From: Gyrodactylus bullatarudis
Lineage: Eukaryota > Platyhelminthes > Monogenea > Gyrodactylidea > Gyrodactylidae
DNA: 64,000 bases
Assembly: GCA_012064415.1 (NCBI GenBank)
Contig: SSNU01000207.1
Span: forward strand, 1 to 64,000
Direction of reading: 5' to 3'
Of the stretch, positions 62,247-64,000 are shown one piece after another. Positions within the stretch are counted from its first letter, which is position 1. Each line of letters begins with the position of its first letter. The translations under genes and the position numbers were made by a program. The notes under the pieces are model-generated. The model was not told where the DNA came from. It saw only the letters and a program-made list of their open reading frames with translations, and ran no database searches.

Positions 62247-62699
62247 TATTCATCACTTAAATATATTTTGAATTCCGTAAAGTTGCATCTTAATATTTTC
62301 TCGTGTATTTACAATTAGTTATTTTTTCAAGAACCTTTCCGTGATTCTATAGTTAATCACGATTTCATAGTTTTATAGACTTTTAGCATATTATTTAATA
62401 AACAATATTTATTTTTATATATTTATTTTGAAATATGCCTAAAGTTACTGATGTGCATATGCTTCTGTTCTTTCATTACTCATGTTGACGATATTGTTTT
62501 GATTAGAATATTATTGTATCATAATATTAATTTATTCTTAGCACTTTAGTAAGCAGTGTTCCTGAGCCTATTGTTAATTGATAATTTCTACTATTTGGGC
62601 TTAGAACGTGTATTAATAAAACAATGAAATATTCAAAGAAAACAAAAATATTTATTCATAAAACAGAAACTCAAGGTCGTGAATAATAGTTGAAATTAA
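62247..62699. other. 3' flanks of convergent Cys-rich genes
   Basis: AT-rich. AATAAA signals serve the plus gene (about 62397) and the minus gene (about 62649-62655). No gene. Confidence 0.5.
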
Positions 62700-62972
62700 T
62701 TAGCAGAATCTCTTGGCGAGAGCTGTGACGTTGTTGCAGGGGTTGCCAGTGATAGCACAGCCTGGATTCAATGTTCCCTGTTGAGTAGCGACAGGTGAGG
62801 TGTTTGGTAAGCATGGGATGTTGCATGGTGTGCAGGTCTCATAGCATTTGGTGGCTTCGTAATATTCTGGTCTCAAGACAGTGTACCTGGTTTTGGTGCA
62901 AGTGGTGGCCTTGACAGGGAAGACAATGTTTGGGTCAGCACCGAGTCTTGTGACTTGTCCGTTTGAGCACAT
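62700..62972 (-). CDS. Small cysteine-rich protein, type B, copy 2
   Basis: Complete 90-aa frame with no intron. Eleven cysteines are spread along the chain, including TCTKTRYTVLRPEYY, CYETCTPCNIPCLPNTSP and ending AKRFC. No signal peptide, membrane segment or known domain. Coding sequence identical at every base I compared to the copy at 61435. TATAAATA at 63004-63011 is the likely TATA box, and AATAAA lies about 45 bp past the stop. Divergent from the paralogue at 63122 across 149 bp, repeating the A/B divergent-pair plan. Confidence 0.7.
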   Translation of the reverse strand: MCSNGQVTRLGADPNIVFPVKATTCTKTRYTVLRPEYYEATKCYETCTPCNIPCLPNTSPVATQQGTLNPGCAITGNPCNNVTALAKRFC

Positions 62973-63121
62973 TTGAAATGAAATTTACTTCATTTAAATC
63001 GAATATTTATATTAATTGTTTTGTGTGAAGTTCACACTCTTTTTAAGGCGCATGTCATTCTTTGAAATGTTATTTAAAACCATTTTGACATATTTTTCAC
63101 TATTATTTCATAATTCTTATT
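62973..63121. promoter_or_regulatory. Divergent promoter of Cys-rich type B copy 2 and type A paralogue
   Basis: 149 bp between divergent ATGs. TATAAATA on the minus strand at 63011-63004. The plus-strand core is less clear (TTTTTAAGG near 63040). Unrelated by eye to the 440-bp promoter of the neighbouring pair. Confidence 0.5.
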
Positions 63122-63243
63122 ATGAATAACAATTATGTCTCATTCCTGCCAACAGTGAAGAAAGATCTCTGTGTGAAGGGGACTCCGAGTATTGCTTGCA
63201 AGAATCTTTCCGTTTTAGATCCTTGCTCTTTGTTCCCTGGAAA
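63122..63243 (+). CDS. First exon of a diverged type A cysteine-rich paralogue (partial)
   Basis: Begins MNNNYVSFLPTVKKDLC and ends LSVLDPCSLFPGK at a GTGAGT donor in phase 2, exactly the phase and position of the type A exon 1 donor (VLDPCAFFPG). Only about a third of residues match. I could not find its second exon in the remaining 750 bp, so the gene may have a long intron, continue past the window, or be broken. Confidence 0.55.
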
Positions 63244-63754
63244 GTGAGTTCTAAATTTTAATCAATCTCCGATTAGTCTCTGGAAATCTGAGCCGGTCCC
63301 AGTCACCAATCTCTTATGTAGGCCTTCAAAATCCCGATCAGATCATATGAGTCCATTTAGTTTTCCTATTTACAACTGTAAAAAGCATTCATGTCTTACC
63401 TTTCCAAAGAACATGTAAAATGCCCTATTTTTATATTGTTTTTAAATTATTTTTTCTTTGATTTTTGTGATCTATCTTCCCTTTTCTTCAAAATAAATAA
63501 AAAATTCTTTTTATAATACCTAGCAATTATTTGTTACAATTATACCTTTGATTAAGCACAGAGTAAAAATGTATGAATAAAATGTGTAATCATTCTTTAT
63601 TTTCATTTGTCCTTAAATAATGTGTGCCTTCTTCTTATTGGTTCATCCATTTTTTTCTATTTTCTTCATAAGCCCCACATAGAATTATCTTTAGAGATGC
63701 ATTTTTCACACAAGCTGTTGAAAGTAATTTTATGATGTTCTCTCGAAATCTTAG
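63244..63754 (+). other. Putative intron or spacer
   Basis: AT-rich, ends in an AG acceptor (CGAAATCTTAG) before the next open exon. Nothing else seen. Confidence 0.35.
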
Positions 63755-64000
63755 GTGACAGACAATTGATAAAAGCATTTATTAATGTTCCAAGTCTAGT
63801 TTCTATGCCAGTCAACTACATGGAGTTAATGAGCCTGACTGATGCTGAATTTGTTGATCTCTTAACCGAGTCAAAGGACAACTTGCCCATCTTGAAATCT
63901 TTAAGGAATGAATTTTCCACATGTAATGATAAGAAAGCATTATTCCGTTTCACAAACGACTTTGTGTCATTGAAAATTTGTGAATTCATGAACGACAACG
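63755..64000 (+). CDS. Partial exon of an unidentified protein, runs off the window
   Basis: After the acceptor at 63753-63754 a frame is open to the window end. It reads RQLIKAFINVPSLVSMPVNY, MELMSLTDAEFVDLLTES and KKALFRFTNDFVSLKICEFM. It looks helical and soluble. Its phase (two leading bases) does not fit the 63243 donor: joining them gives an immediate stop. It therefore belongs to a different gene or uses another upstream exon. Not recognised. Confidence 0.45.

Noticed and set aside
1..64000. tRNA, rRNA or CRISPR arrays
   Set aside because: I looked for B-box-like GGTTCGANTCC strings, rRNA-like blocks and regularly spaced short repeats and found none that held up.

Overview
This is an AT-rich nuclear window from an invertebrate animal. 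Genes carry spliceosomal introns, and the set is metazoan: a Tbx20/H15/midline T-box factor, an innexin, an SLC10-type transporter, TRAPPC13, TRAPPC1, WDR37 and an HSDL1-like SDR pseudoenzyme. I cannot place the phylum from sequence alone. Introns fall into three sizes: kilobase-scale (up to 8.5 kb), about 55-65 nt, and an unusual ultrashort class of 32-33 nt. Short 5' introns and compact same-strand gene pairs are known from lineages such as flatworms, but that is only a suggestion of affinity.

Layout. 0-3 kb holds a small Ser/Lys-rich gene on the minus strand, a decayed non-LTR retrotransposon and a four-TM hypothetical protein. 3.7-14 kb is mostly repeats: a Penelope-like fragment, palindromic foldback elements, a 713-bp MITE with a 9-bp target duplication, and dispersed direct repeats. 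16.2-22.9 kb is the six-exon Tbx20 gene (+). 25.9-36.5 kb is a four-exon innexin gene (-) with an 8.5-kb first intron. 37.0-40.6 kb is a six-exon SLC10 gene (-) with one GC-AG intron. 41.0-55.7 kb is the twelve-exon TRAPPC13 gene (+). 56.36-56.92 kb is a complete MITE with 8-bp target duplications. 57.1-60.7 kb packs HSDL1-like (-), TRAPPC1 (+) and WDR37 (+): a divergent promoter of 123 bp, then a same-strand pair 93 bp apart with a strong unpaired 3' splice site. 60.9-63.2 kb is a cluster of small cysteine-rich genes in divergent pairs, with 542-bp identical inverted arms around a single N, probably a collapsed palindrome. The window ends inside an unidentified exon.

How the genes relate. 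TRAPPC13 and TRAPPC1 both encode subunits of TRAPP, the Rab-GEF complex of ER/Golgi trafficking, and lie on the same strand 2.4 kb apart. The TRAPPC1-WDR37 pair looks like a small operon or trans-spliced pair. Tbx20, innexin and SLC10 are unrelated housekeeping or developmental genes. The cysteine-rich genes have strong TATA boxes and visibly higher GC than their surroundings, as expected for abundantly expressed structural proteins, but their function is unknown.

Exon models were built by eye from splice consensus, phase continuity and homology recalled from the named families. Every multi-exon model given as complete closes in frame. No transcript or database search was available.
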